A DNA stretch of 64,000 bases from Sorex araneus (taxonomy: Eukaryota > Chordata > Mammalia > Eulipotyphla > Soricidae). Under the pieces are notes generated by a model that saw nothing but the letters and a program-made list of their open reading frames with translations, did no database searches and was not told where the DNA came from. A program made the translations under genes and the position numbers. Positions 47,690 through 58,514 of this stretch are shown here, piece after piece (position 1 is the first letter of the stretch; every line of letters begins with the position of its first letter). Location of the stretch: positions 81,041,974 to 81,105,973 of the forward strand of contig NC_073305.1 in NCBI RefSeq assembly GCF_027595985.1. The letters run 5' to 3'.

Positions 47690-48235
47690 TTAAAAAAAAT
47701 GTTATTGAGTCACTGTGAGAGAGTTACAAGCTTTCATGTTTGGGTTACAATCACACAATGATCAAACACCCATTCCTCCACCAGTGCACATTCCCCACCA
47801 CCAATATCCCCAGTTTTAGCCTAGTTCTCCCTCTGGTAGAACCTGGCAAACTACTGAGAGTTTCCTGCCCACATGGGAGAGCCTTGCAAACTCCCCATGG
47901 CATATACATGTGCCAAAACCAGTAACAATGATGGACCTCATTCCCCTGAAAGAGCCTCCAGTGCGGCACCATTGGTGAGGATGTGTAAAGAAAGGCTTCA
48001 AAAATCTCAGGGCTAGGACGAATGGAAACGTTACTGAGACTGCTCGAGAAATTCGACGATCAACGGGATGATAATATTGATGATGAAACCCCCACCTTCC
48101 CACCCTCCCCCTGCCTCCATAACAGACAATATCCCCCATACTCTCTCTCTCTACTTTTGGGCATTATGGCTTGCAACACAGACACTGAGAAGTCATCCTT
48201 GAGAAATTTTTGAGAATGATTTTTCTCCCCAAATA
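47690..48235 (-). mobile_element. L1 3' end split by RTE-mini
   Basis: Antisense L1 3'UTR 'ttattgagtcactgtgagag' to 'ccaccaccaatatccccag' (47817). It resumes at 48088 with 'cccaccttcccaccctcccc', 'tgcctccataacagacaata' and 'cacagacactgagaagtcat'. The two halves are continuous in the uninterrupted copy at 16065-16583. Confidence 0.9.
47819..48085 (+). mobile_element. RTE-mini element, complete
   Basis: A 267-bp sense element starting 'agcctagttctccctctggt' without any tRNA head, then 'ggcatatacatgtgccaaa', 'ggacctcattcccctgaaag' and 'aaaaatctcagggctaggac'. It ends in the RTE 3' end ('cgatcaacgggatgataata'). It sits cleanly inside an L1 3'UTR, so both ends are defined. Confidence 0.9.
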
Positions 48236-48473
48236 AAAGACATAGAATTGAAAGAGAGAAAGTCCTTTGCTCCCCACTTTGAACTTTGCATTGAGATTGC
48301 AAGGTCTGCAGCTGCAACACTCACAAGGTACTGAGAAAGGAAACTATGGAGACAAGAATCCAATGCAAACATGTCAGAATGGAAGGACAGAAAGATCTGG
48401 GCCTGTAGAACCATGAGTTGCTATACAAACACCTGTTTATCTAGTGTCTTAAATGGAATTTAAAAGTGACCAG

Positions 48474-48630
48474 AAGGGCCGAAGAGCTGACTCCAATTAG
48501 CTGGAGTGCATGCTGTGCATGCAGGAGGCCCCAGTTTGTTCCAAAACACTGCATGAGAGTGTAGTGAGCAGTGCTGGGAGTGACCCTGAGCAGAAATCTG
48601 GAATAGCCCCTAAAACTACTTGATATAATC
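48474..48630 (+). mobile_element. Old SINE-A-like copy
   Basis: Sense: 'agggccgaagagctgactcc', 'agtgctgggagtgaccctga'. Diverged. Confidence 0.6.
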
Positions 48631-48705
48631 CCAATATATAAATATATAACATAAATCAATCAATTTGGAGAGTGATTTCTGAAATGTCAACAGCTTTTCC
48701 AAAAT

Positions 48706-48882
48706 TTCCCAACTCTGGGGCAGGGAACAAGGGAGATTATCTTGTGAGTGGCCCACATGGGTTTGCTTCCTGGTACCATAGATGTCCATCTGAACCCTGC
48801 CAGGAGTGATTCCCAAGTGAAGAGCCAGGAATAAGCCCTGAGCACTTCCAGGTGCGATCTAAAAATCAAACAACAACAAAAC
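48706..48882 (+). mobile_element. Old SINE-A-like copy
   Basis: Sense: 'tggggcagggaacaagggag', 'ccctgccaggagtgattccc', 'gagccaggaataagccctga', tail with CAACAA units. Confidence 0.75.
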
Positions 48883-50394
48883 CAAGTTTCCCAGCCGAAA
48901 CTCTGACTCCATAATTCTTGTGAAGTCAAGATGGTCTTCTCAGTTGTAGAAAGATGTTACCCTTAGATCTTCATTATACATACAGAATCAAGCGTGAGGC
49001 CTGATGAACAAACATAACAGAGCACTACAACAAAGAGGAGTTTGGGCTGCTAGGTTCAATGAAGCGTTAAAAGTATCCACTGGAAGTCTTTATGGAACCA
49101 AACTATACAATGAACAAAAAACCAGAGAAATAAATTAAAGGTATTCAGTATCCCCAGCAGATGTCCACAACGATGTTGAATGTTGCTGTTCCATAAAGGC
49201 ACATCTGTCTTCTTTTATTTTGGAAGGGATGTTCTTTGGTTGTGTTGTGTCAGGAACTGAATCTAGGACCTTGTATGAGCAATGTAACTAGTCTACTGCT
49301 GAGTCTCATTCCCAGTTCATTCTCTTTCATCTAATAATAATAAAAATACTAGGTCAAAGGTCTGGTAGATGGAGCAATGCTCAGGGACTCAGGCACTGCT
49401 GGTGAAGATCCTGAGGTCTCAGCATTATGCAACCCCACTCTATCAGTCCAAACACTGAATATCCGCTCAGTAGACTGAATATCACAGGAAATAGCTCCCA
49501 GAATTCCCGAGCAATGCTTGGGAGGTCCCCATAACTAAACACAAAACAAAGCAGAATTTTTTTTTAAAGGAAGTGCTCAAATCATTTTGAATTACCCTTC
49601 TCTGCAAACTGAAACATAAGCTCCAATTTCACTTGGGATCTTGTTATCCGCAGCTGCAGCTGTAACTATAATAGTGAGCCCTCATGAAATCTCCAATCAA
49701 AGGCCACTTTAACTATTCCATAAAGATATTGCAAAATATGATTGGCCAACCAAGCAAAGCATGGTCTCCAGACTTTCCATTTTAGTTGTGATAATACAGA
49801 AAAGAGTGATTAAGACAAAGGTGTCCCCCTGTGAGCCTTCATCTTTCTTTCTATAGGCACTAAGTAAACTTGTCCAGCTGTCGTACTGACCTTCCGGGAC
49901 ATATCCATTTTCGCGCTCCAAATCCCAAGAAGCCATCCAAAAAAGCATACTTCTCTAAATTTGCCTTTTCCCAGCGTTCCTGTGGGAAGAAAGTATGTTT
50001 TTATGTGGTTTTTTTTCCAAATAAGTCTTATATAAATAATCTTATTTATATAAATAATCTTCATTTCTCTAGGCTAAAAATGACCTTGCACAGCTAATCC
50101 TTGCATATAAAGCTGCAAGGTTGTTGGCAATTTTTTCCAACTTGTTACTAATTTCAGGAAAAATGTGTTTTTGGAATGCACTCCAACAAGGGTTTTAAAA
50201 GGATTCTATTAAGTGGTAAATGTAAAGATAATGTAAATCAACCACAAAACATGACCTCAAAAAAGGAAGAATATTTATAATGAGGCTGCACACTCCATCA
50301 TAAAATTTTCCTGGGCAATAAATTTAGTAACCAGTCTCTGACAACTCTGCCTACCAGAGAAGCTTCGGGTACAGAGTGAGTACATCTGGATGCC
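48883..50394. other. Mostly unassigned DNA
   Basis: A possible antisense SINE scrap lies at 49228-49316 ('caggaactgaatctaggacc'). A near-palindromic AT duplication ('ttatataaataatc' repeated) is at 50028-50061. No gene. Confidence 0.4.
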
Positions 50395-50577
50395 TTTTTT
50401 TTTTCCCTTTTAGCTATTTGGGTCACACCCAGCGATGCACAGGGGTTACTCCTGGCTCATACACTCAGGAATTAACTCCTGGCAGTGCTCAGGGGACCAT
50501 ATGGGATGCTGGGAATCGAACCTGGGTTGGCCTCGTGCAAGGCAAGTGCCCTATCTGCTGTGCTATTGCTCCAGCCC
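50395..50577 (-). mobile_element. SINE-A copy
   Basis: Well preserved antisense copy: 'gggtcacacccagcgatgca', 'atgctgggaatcgaacctgg', 'gctgtgctattgctccagcc'. Target duplication 'ctggatgcc' at 50386-50394 and 50578-50586. Confidence 0.94.
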
Positions 50578-50587
50578 CTGGATGCCA

Positions 50588-53302
50588 TTTTTGACAGTTT
50601 TAACTAAAGGCAGAGGACGGATAAAATGACCTCTTAAGATTCCATTCAGCTTAGTTATCTCCTTGATCTTAAATAAAAGTAGAGCACAATGTACCTTATT
50701 GTGATTTTTCTATACTCCTTGGAACCAGTAACAGGAGAAGTTGCCTAAAGAACATGAAGTAAGCCTTTTCTCATAATCACACATATTTACTTTAACATGC
50801 AAGTGGCTGAGGGTTTGAGGTACATTTTTGTAACTGGAGCTTATTCCGTAAACTTACTTATTTGAAAATGATATACCAGTATATTACAAATCTTATCTTG
50901 TAATATAATATACTTTGTAACCAGAACTTGGCTCTTAGTTAATGCAATAGTTAGAGTTAACGTATGAATTTATACTTCTTGAAGAAAGAGAAATTTAAGC
51001 CAAGGGACAATGTATATTGAAAGAGATTACTTACAGGATTAAACATTCCAGTTCAGGAAAATTGTCTGGATTTCTATGTAACCAAAAAGGAAACAACACT
51101 AGCAAATCACCAGCAGGAACAGTATAATTCTGTGATTTAAAAATAAACAAACAAGTTCCAAGTTATTTTGGAAATCTGTTTAAAAGAGTTTGGGTCAATA
51201 AAAGTAAATGTAACAACTACGTGTTATGGATAAAACATCATATTTTATATTCGAGGTGAGAAAATAAAACTTCATGCATATATCACTTCTATTTTCTAAT
51301 TCAAGCAAATAATGGTTTCTGATTCTTATCATTGGTGACATGCACACATAGATTTATTGAAGGGAAAAATATATACAACTGAGAAATTTATAGGCTATAT
51401 AAGTCAATTCAAATGAAGCTTTTGATGTTTGATTTTGGGTTTGCAGTATGCTATGCTAACATGTAGATATTGATATTTTTGTAGCCAGTGATCTTGACAA
51501 TGGGGAACCCAGAGTGGGTCCTCAGATTATAGAACAGAAAAAAAAATCTAACACTGAGATAGGACAATTATCACAGTAGAATCAAGGACAAGGGCACTGC
51601 ATCTCCTGTCCCTGCAGACACTCATCATAGTGTCAGGGCTGTCAGAGCAAGGACAGTGTATTTATTTTTCACTCCAGCAGCAGCTGTTAGGGTAGGAAAA
51701 AAATCTGAAGACAACTGGTTAAGAAGACACAGGACCACACATGTACTGTTTCTCTATTGGCTGATTTTGTGTTGAAGTGGCAGGGATTGTTTCCTGAGTA
51801 GTAAAGTCTACATGATACTTCTCTATTCATATTATAACAGGCTTTCATAAGACATAAAATTCCCCACCCCTGCAAAGAAACCTGTTTTATAACATCACTC
51901 TTACATCACCATGCTCAGGAATTATAGGGCAAAGCACTGTTCCAAGGATTATGAGTAATTCATATCAACTTTACTGAATTGAAGATTATTTCATGACTAA
52001 CTACCTTTGTTGGTGATCAGAAGCTACATCAATTTCACTATGAATAATTCTGAAATATCTTCAAGAAAGCTGAAATGACACTTTTATTTTATGTATCTAG
52101 AACATCAGCACCTGCCGTCCAAATATTTACATGTCTTGTGGGATGGAATAGAATATGCGGAGTTTGTATCTTTTATCTTTTTTAAACCATAAACATGTCC
52201 ACTGGCTCCAATGGAGATTGTGTACTGCTTGATGTTTGACAATTTCATACAATGAGAGCTGGAAAGTGTTAGATCTAATCCTGAGTAGGAACTGAGATTT
52301 TTGCTAATAACCTCTTACCATTTTAAAAGTACAGAGACTTGGGAGACATTAGTCCTGTTACCTTATGGCCTAAAATTGGCTGCCAGCTGTGGAAGGTCCT
52401 AGGGTCTATTTGCAAGTAGGGCTGGGGGAAGATCTGTCCTGACCTCCAGTCAGGACAACAGCTGCCTTTCCCATAGTCCTCTTTAGTGGTTTTGACCTAT
52501 ACCATGACTTGGAGACTGCTGACTACTGCAGACTTCAAAGCAAACGGAGTACATTCCCGTTGCAGCAGCAAAGACTGGGCTGGTGACTAATATAAAAGAA
52601 TGTGGATGATGGTTGTATCAAAAGAATCCACTGAGCACACAACAGTCCCGTCACTGTTTATATGATAGATGAAAAAGAAGACCAAGAAGGAGAAAAGGTA
52701 GTTCAAAGACCAGAACACAGATTATTAGCAAAGTAAAGCCACTTTTCATTGTGTTGAAATAGCTGGATCTCTCAGGTAGGAAAAATTGAAACTGGCCAAC
52801 CCACTTCTCTATAAGATCCAGTGGCCTTCATCTGCTCATCTGGAGATGGGGTAGTTTAGGAGAAAGAAGACAAGGCAGGACTTTCCATTATAATTCAACA
52901 AGGGTGATGAGAGCTAAGTGGGTGCAAGAATGTCAAATCTTGAAGAGATAGAAGCAAAGCATCTGTAAAAGGAGGTCCAAAGCACATAGATGTTTTAATA
53001 CTAGCTCTCTTGGGCCAGATCTTGGATGGTTTCATTTCTAAACACATACACACACATATACACACACAACAGGAAAATTATGAAAGTCTCTTGCATAAGA
53101 AAAGTTTACCTTTATTAAAATTTTGGAAAATTCATAGATAAAGGAGTAGCTACAAAATAATGTAAGCACATTGACAAAAACCAAAGATAGTATCATTTTA
53201 ATAAACTTCCATTCAGTTCTTTTATTGAAGAGTATATTATATTTTGCTGACATTGTATCCGTATATGTCCTTTTGAATAATTTAATGAATCTTGTTTTAA
53301 AC
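50588..53302. other. Longest unassigned interval
   Basis: About 2.7 kb with no recognised repeat, exon or RNA gene, and no open frame above 70 codons worth keeping. A (CA)n-like run lies at 53043-53068. Confidence 0.5.
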
Positions 53303-54002
53303 CAGAGACTGTAAAACAAAGCTCCCAGAAGAGAGTGATGAAGAGTCTCTTGCTCCTGTGCCTGACTGTCTTCACCGGGGCCCCTTGGAGGGGGTCGAGT
53401 TGAGTTTCCCTCCCTGCCCCGAGCAGAGCCCTGGCAGCCGAAGACCTCTGGAACCCAGCCACAGCCATGGTCAAGGCCACTCTCCACATGTTTGGATGAA
53501 CCTCACGCGTGAAGGAACCAGCAAAGGAACCCAGGTGTGAGGGACCTGGGGCTGAGATCTCCAAGGCTGCTCAGATTGGGAATGGGCCACCTCAGCCCAG
53601 ATGCCCCATTTTCCAGTAGCCTTGAAGCCACACCCACAAACTGCCCCCAGCACCGTGTAAGCCCATCAATGGCCAAGATCCAGAGACTACAAAACAAAGC
53701 TCCCAAAAGTGACTTCTCATAGCCTAGTTCTCCCTCTCAGAGTACCTGGCAAGGTACCGAGAGCATACTGCCCACATGGCAGAGCCTGGCAAGCTCTCTG
53801 TGGCATATTCGATATGCCAAATACAGTAACAATGATGGGTCTCATTCCCCTCACCATGAAAGAGCCTCCAATGCAGCACCCGCTAGGAATAACGAGTAAA
53901 GAGAGGCTGCTAAAATCTCAGGGCTAGGACGAATGGACATTACTGGCGCCCGCTCAAGCAAATCAATGATCAATGGGATGACAGTGATACAGTTATACAG
54001 TA
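53303..54002 (+). mobile_element. Composite: GC-rich module plus RTE-mini
   Basis: 53303-53712 is the module: 'ggagggggtcgagttgagtt', 'gccacagccatggtcaaggc', 'ggaacccaggtgtgaggga', 'ccatcaatggccaagatcc'. The phrase 'ccagagactgtaaaacaaagc' near its start recurs near its end ('ccagagactacaaaacaaagc', 53681), about 377 bp apart. 53713-54002 is RTE-mini ('tagcctagttctccctctca' to 'gacattactggcgcccgctc' and 'gatgacagtgatacag'). No ORF. Confidence 0.82.
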
Positions 54003-54789
54003 ATCCATTTTTAACACCTTTTAATGGGGTGTCTTTTTCCTTCACATTATACACTCATTATGAATAATTTTCTCTCTAATAGCAACTTGGTCTCTCATTA
54101 AAACATAATGAATTTAGTCATTATCTATTGGTTACTTTTATAATGAAGAATGCTATCATGGGCATAATATTCCACAAGTTATTTATCATATAAAACCTTT
54201 ACACATGAATATTCAGAAAACATCAGACACTTCTTTACTTCAGATATTTTTAAGGCTATATATTTTTAAGGTTATATATTTTGTCAACTCTTCTTTAAAA
54301 TTTTAAAACAAAATATGTTTCTAACTACAAAATATAACTACAGATTTCATTAATCTTATATCCATTAATCTGACATTTAAAATTCTGATGGTGGTCTTTT
54401 ATTAATAGATATTATCATCATTGTCAGAAATTGAACAGATACCAACATTTATATTAAATCTGGATACTTGTAATAAGAAGTTAAAATTGTACCAAACCCA
54501 AAGAAACCAATTTTCAGCGTTTGCTGAAAGAATATTTTGTTTTCTTTTATTTTTACAGATCAGCACTTTGTCTCCCCATCCCATCCCTTCTACTAATATA
54601 ATCTTACTTCTTTTCTCAGTAACTTGTGGTTTGTCTTTTTAGTTTACTTACTCATATTTTTATTTTTACATTGCACACATAAGTAAAATTATTCTATATT
54701 TGCCTTCCTCCTGATTTATTTTGCTTTGCACAATCTCCTTCAGCTTCTATTTTGTTGCAATTAAAAAAAATTTATCTTTTCATAGATAA
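54003..54789. other. Unassigned AT-rich DNA
   Basis: No gene. A 20-bp tandem phrase ('ggctatatatttttaa') lies at 54253-54280. Confidence 0.4.
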
Positions 54790-55714
54790 ACAGTGTTTCA
54801 TCATATAAACCTACTATTTCTTCTCTACCCAACCATCGACCAATGGGCATTTCAGTTACTTACCTATTTAAGCTATTGTTAATAATGCTTCTAAAGACAT
54901 CAGTGTGAAGATAACTTTTCGTATTGGTGTTGCTTTTCAAAGATATAGTACAAAATGGGATTGTTGGATTATCTGATATTTCTATTTTTAGCTTTTTGAG
55001 CTCTATACAGTTTTTCAAAAATAATGGCACCAATTTACAATCCCACAAACTGTACAAGAGAATTCCTTTTTCTCCACACCTTGTCAACTCCTGCTATGCT
55101 CCTTAACAGGTATGTAAAGTAAGTAGTGTTTCAGTTTGGTCTTAATTTGCACTGACTTCATGATAAGTGACAATAAGCATTTTTTCATAAGCGTTTCTAT
55201 TTTGAACATCTGTAAGACATGTTTGGAGAAATATTTACTTATCTCTTCCTCCAAATTTTGGACTGCATTATTTAGGTTTCTTTGTGTGCTGTTATGAGTT
55301 CTTTATATATTCTGAATATCAACCCTTTATCAAATATGTGATGTACAAATATCTTTCCCATATGGTAGTATTTTTATTGTTTTTACTTTCTTTTGCTATG
55401 GAAAATATTTAAAGTTTAGTATAGTCCTAATTGTTTAACTGTACTTACATTTTCATTGCTGTTGGGTTTTAATACTTGATGTATTTTTAATATTAATGTC
55501 ACAGGATATTTTACTTCTTCAATCTCTCTACGCTCTGGATTTTTAAAATCTAGTCTTTAATTCAATTTGAATTCATGTTTCTATATGGGGCCAGAGAATA
55601 GTTTAACTTCATTTTGAGGGATTGGAGGGAGGCATATGGCTTTCTAGTTTTCCTAACATCTTTTGTTAAAGAAACTCTCTGCTCATCATTGTGTGGCCTT
55701 AGACACTTTGTCAT

Positions 55715-55896
55715 CACTATCATCATCACTGTCATCCTGTTGCTCATCGATTTGCTTGAGTGGGCACCAGTAACGTCTCCATTGTGAGACTTGTTACTGT
55801 TTTGGGCATATTGAATACACCACGGGGAGCCTGCCAGGCTCCGTGGTGTGGGCTTGATACCCTTGGTAGCTTGCCAGGCTCTCCGAGAGGGAGATG
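55715..55896 (-). mobile_element. SINE-B body without tRNA head
   Basis: Antisense copy that ends at 'ctctccgagaggg', the point where other SINE-B copies join the tRNA head. Target duplication ctttgtcat at 55706-55714 and 55897-55905. The tail includes (ATC)n. Confidence 0.88.
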
Positions 55897-56011
55897 CTTT
55901 GTCATAAAATAAATATTGATCAATAATCAACCTGTAGGCTTATTTAAAGGTTTTCAGTTCTACTTAAATGATATACCTACTTTTATTCTAACTATGATAT
56001 TAAACTTTTTA

Positions 56012-56146
56012 GGGGCTTAGGCCACACCTATCAGTGCTCTGGAGTAACTCAATAATGCTACAGGATCAAGTGGTGCTGGGCATTGAGTCAGAGTCAGTTG
56101 CATGCAAGGCAAGTACCTTAATGCAGATTGACTACTGCTGCTTCAT
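56012..56146 (-). mobile_element. Old SINE copy
   Basis: Antisense: 'taggccacacctatcagtgc', 'agtcagttgcatgcaaggca'. Head end eroded. Confidence 0.65.
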
Positions 56147-56740
56147 ATCATTTGAAGTTTGAAGTTAAGTAATCAAACACCCATTTTCTTTTTCTTTCTT
56201 TGGATTTCCATAGTATCTGAAATCATTTATCATTCCATATAACCCTTAGTAATTTTTGTTCTATTTTCTTTCCTGAAAAGTATTGCAAGTACTTTAAGCT
56301 ATGATTGCATTAAATCATATAAAGCAATTGGTTACTATTACTGGAGTCCTACTCTCTGTTTCCATATCCGTAATTTGTGGCCCGAATTTGCCTTTCAGTT
56401 TCTCTCAAATAACTTTTCTTACACCCTGAATTCCTTAGAATAATTGTTTGGTTCAGCAGAGACAAGAAAATCCAATACATTTGCTGGATTTAAATAGGAG
56501 TATACTAATAATTATGGCAAACCACAAGCCAAAATTATTATTGAAAGTTAATAATTTTTAAACCAAACCTAAATCCACCAAAATTTTAAGTTACTTCAAC
56601 ACTTTTCTAACAATGAGACCAGGGTCTCTTAGATGAGCGGTTTCGTAGTGCACTGTTTAATCAGAAGGAGCTTTTTCAAGTCATCCTCAAACAGTTCCAT
56701 ATTATCTCTACCTGTTCAGAAATATTTATAAAAGATAGGT

Positions 56741-57160
56741 TTATCCACGATGCTCATGGCTGCTTGGGCCGAGTCTCAACCATGAGTAAATCTGCAGAAA
56801 ACTCAGGTATGCAGGACTTGTTACTGAAAATGCCAGGTTCAACAGAATCAGGAATGAGTGACCTCCTCCCATGTCTCCCCACATTTCTGGCAACTTAGCA
56901 GTTACACCCACAAGCCACCTCTGGTTGGTGCCAGATAATCTCATCAATTGCGGTGATCCGGAGACACATTGTCCTCTCTTGGAAAAGAGCATAAAACGAC
57001 ACTGCCAAAACCTCTAGAACTCAACCTATACCATACTCACAACCACTCTCCACACAGTCGGGCTGAGCCTCGCCCATGAGTAAATCTATCCCTGGACCGA
57101 GAGACATCTTATATCTCACACCACTCATACTCCAAGAGTAGCACACCACATTACCACATT
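56741..57160 (+). repeat. GC-rich module, tandem partial copies
   Basis: Diverged copy of the module at 5.5, 32.1 and 53.3 kb ('gcagttacacccacaagcca', 'aatctcatcaattgcggtg'). The phrase ending 'catgagtaaatct' occurs at about 56782 and again at about 57078, so one unit of roughly 300 bp is followed by the start of another. No LINE-type 3' end follows. The next 100 bp end at (TA)n at 57228. Confidence 0.6.
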
Positions 57161-57227
57161 TGATGGGGTTTAAAGTAGAAGGCAATCAATCTTAGAGGGT
57201 TAATATATTTTTACAGATATATACATG

Positions 57228-57261
57228 AGTGTATATATATATATGTATATATATATATATG
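57228..57261 (+). repeat. (TA)n
   Basis: Alternating AT tract immediately next to a SINE-B tail. Confidence 0.9.
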
Positions 57262-57511
57262 TAGCACTGTGGCACTGTCGTCCCGGTGCTCATCGATTTG
57301 TTCGAGCGGGCACCAGTAATGTCTCCATTGTGAGACTTGTTGTTACTGTTATTGGCATATCAAATACACTACGGGTAGCTTGCCAGCCTCTACCGTTCGG
57401 ATGGGATACTCTCAGTAGCTTGCTGGGCTCTCCGAGGAGGATGGAGAAATTGAACCTGGGTCAGCCATGTGCAAGGCAAATGCCCTACCCACTGTGCTAT
57501 CACTCCAATGC
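57262..57511 (-). mobile_element. SINE-B copy
   Basis: Full-length antisense copy: tail repeats ('agcactgtggcactgtcgt'), 'gggcaccagtaatgtctcca', body, and tRNA head ('ccactgtgctatcactcca'). Confidence 0.93.
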
Positions 57512-58194
57512 TTTATTATGAAATTATTAATAACTATTTCATATGTTTTTATGAAGATGAAGCAGCATTTTAAAGTAGAATAGTGCCTTATACATGTTAA
57601 GAGGTTTTATTCATTAATAACAGCTTTAATACTGTCAGTTCTCAGTTAACTTAAAGTTTAGGATTCATCCTTTTCTTTTGATATTTACATTCATTGGTGA
57701 TTCAAATCATCTTACTTTCACCCCTTTTCTGTCTTGCCTTCTTGCCTATCCTCAATTGTAAATAAATATTCCTTAAATTTGTTAGTATTCCATATTTTAA
57801 CTTCTCTATTTTCCTTGTATGCATAATGCTCTTTAGTTTCAATTCAGTTTTCTTAAAAGCATTCTTAAAATCTCACATTATTACTTGCAGTACTTTGCTT
57901 TCTAAATACATAATTTCTCAGGTTTAATGCTCTAGCAACATTTATTCCTCCTCATGCTTATATTAATCTCATTTCCTTTTCTAATTACTCCTCACCATAT
58001 TTGACAGGAATATACATGTATATATATGTACATATGTGCAACAAGGCTCAATCCTTAACATATTAGAAATCTCTTATTAAAAGGGCTTAATAGCTTCTCG
58101 ATAAAATACAAAAATCTTCACACAATCTCCTCTAAGGAAAGTTTTTTGGAGCATTTTTAGCGGTTTATTCATAAGAAACAATACAAAATAAATT
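57512..58194. other. Unassigned AT-rich DNA
   Basis: No gene or repeat family recognised. Confidence 0.45.
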
Positions 58195-58350
58195 ATTTCG
58201 GTTCTGCTTTGGGGCAGGGGTTGGGGTTTGGGATAGAAACATCCAAAATATGGTGGTGGGAAGATATAATGTTGGTAGGATTGGTGTTTGAATATTAAAT
58301 GTAAACAAATATTGTGAACTACTTTATAAAAATAAAATTAAATTAAAATT
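58195..58350 (+). mobile_element. Old L1 3'UTR fragment
   Basis: 'atatggtggtgggaagatat', 'attggtgtttgaatattaaa' and an A-rich end follow the order of L1 3' ends in this window, strongly diverged. Confidence 0.5.
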
Positions 58351-58514
58351 AAAAAGATGGGTTTAAAGAGGATAGGAATTAATTTCATGTTCATGCATCA
58401 AGGTTAGCCACTCCCTCCTTAACAGTAATGTTAATATTATTATATTATTATTATTATTGTATTCTTGAATATAACTAAATATTATAATTTTCCTCCTAAC
58501 CACATAAAATATAT

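Larger units (their letters stand above)
54790..56350 (-). mobile_element. Ancient L1 ORF2, interrupted
   Basis: Antisense ancient L1 from the C-terminal zinc-knuckle region ('ctccacaccttgtcaactcc', 55073) through 'tgatgtacaaatatctttcc' (55338) and 'gaattcatgtttctatatgg' (55569) to 'gtttgaagttaagtaatca' (56158). The minus frame at 54860-55087 still reads MTRCGEKGILLYSLWDCKLV, an L1 ORF2 signature. Interrupted by SINE-B at 55715 and an old SINE at 56012. Confidence 0.82.
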
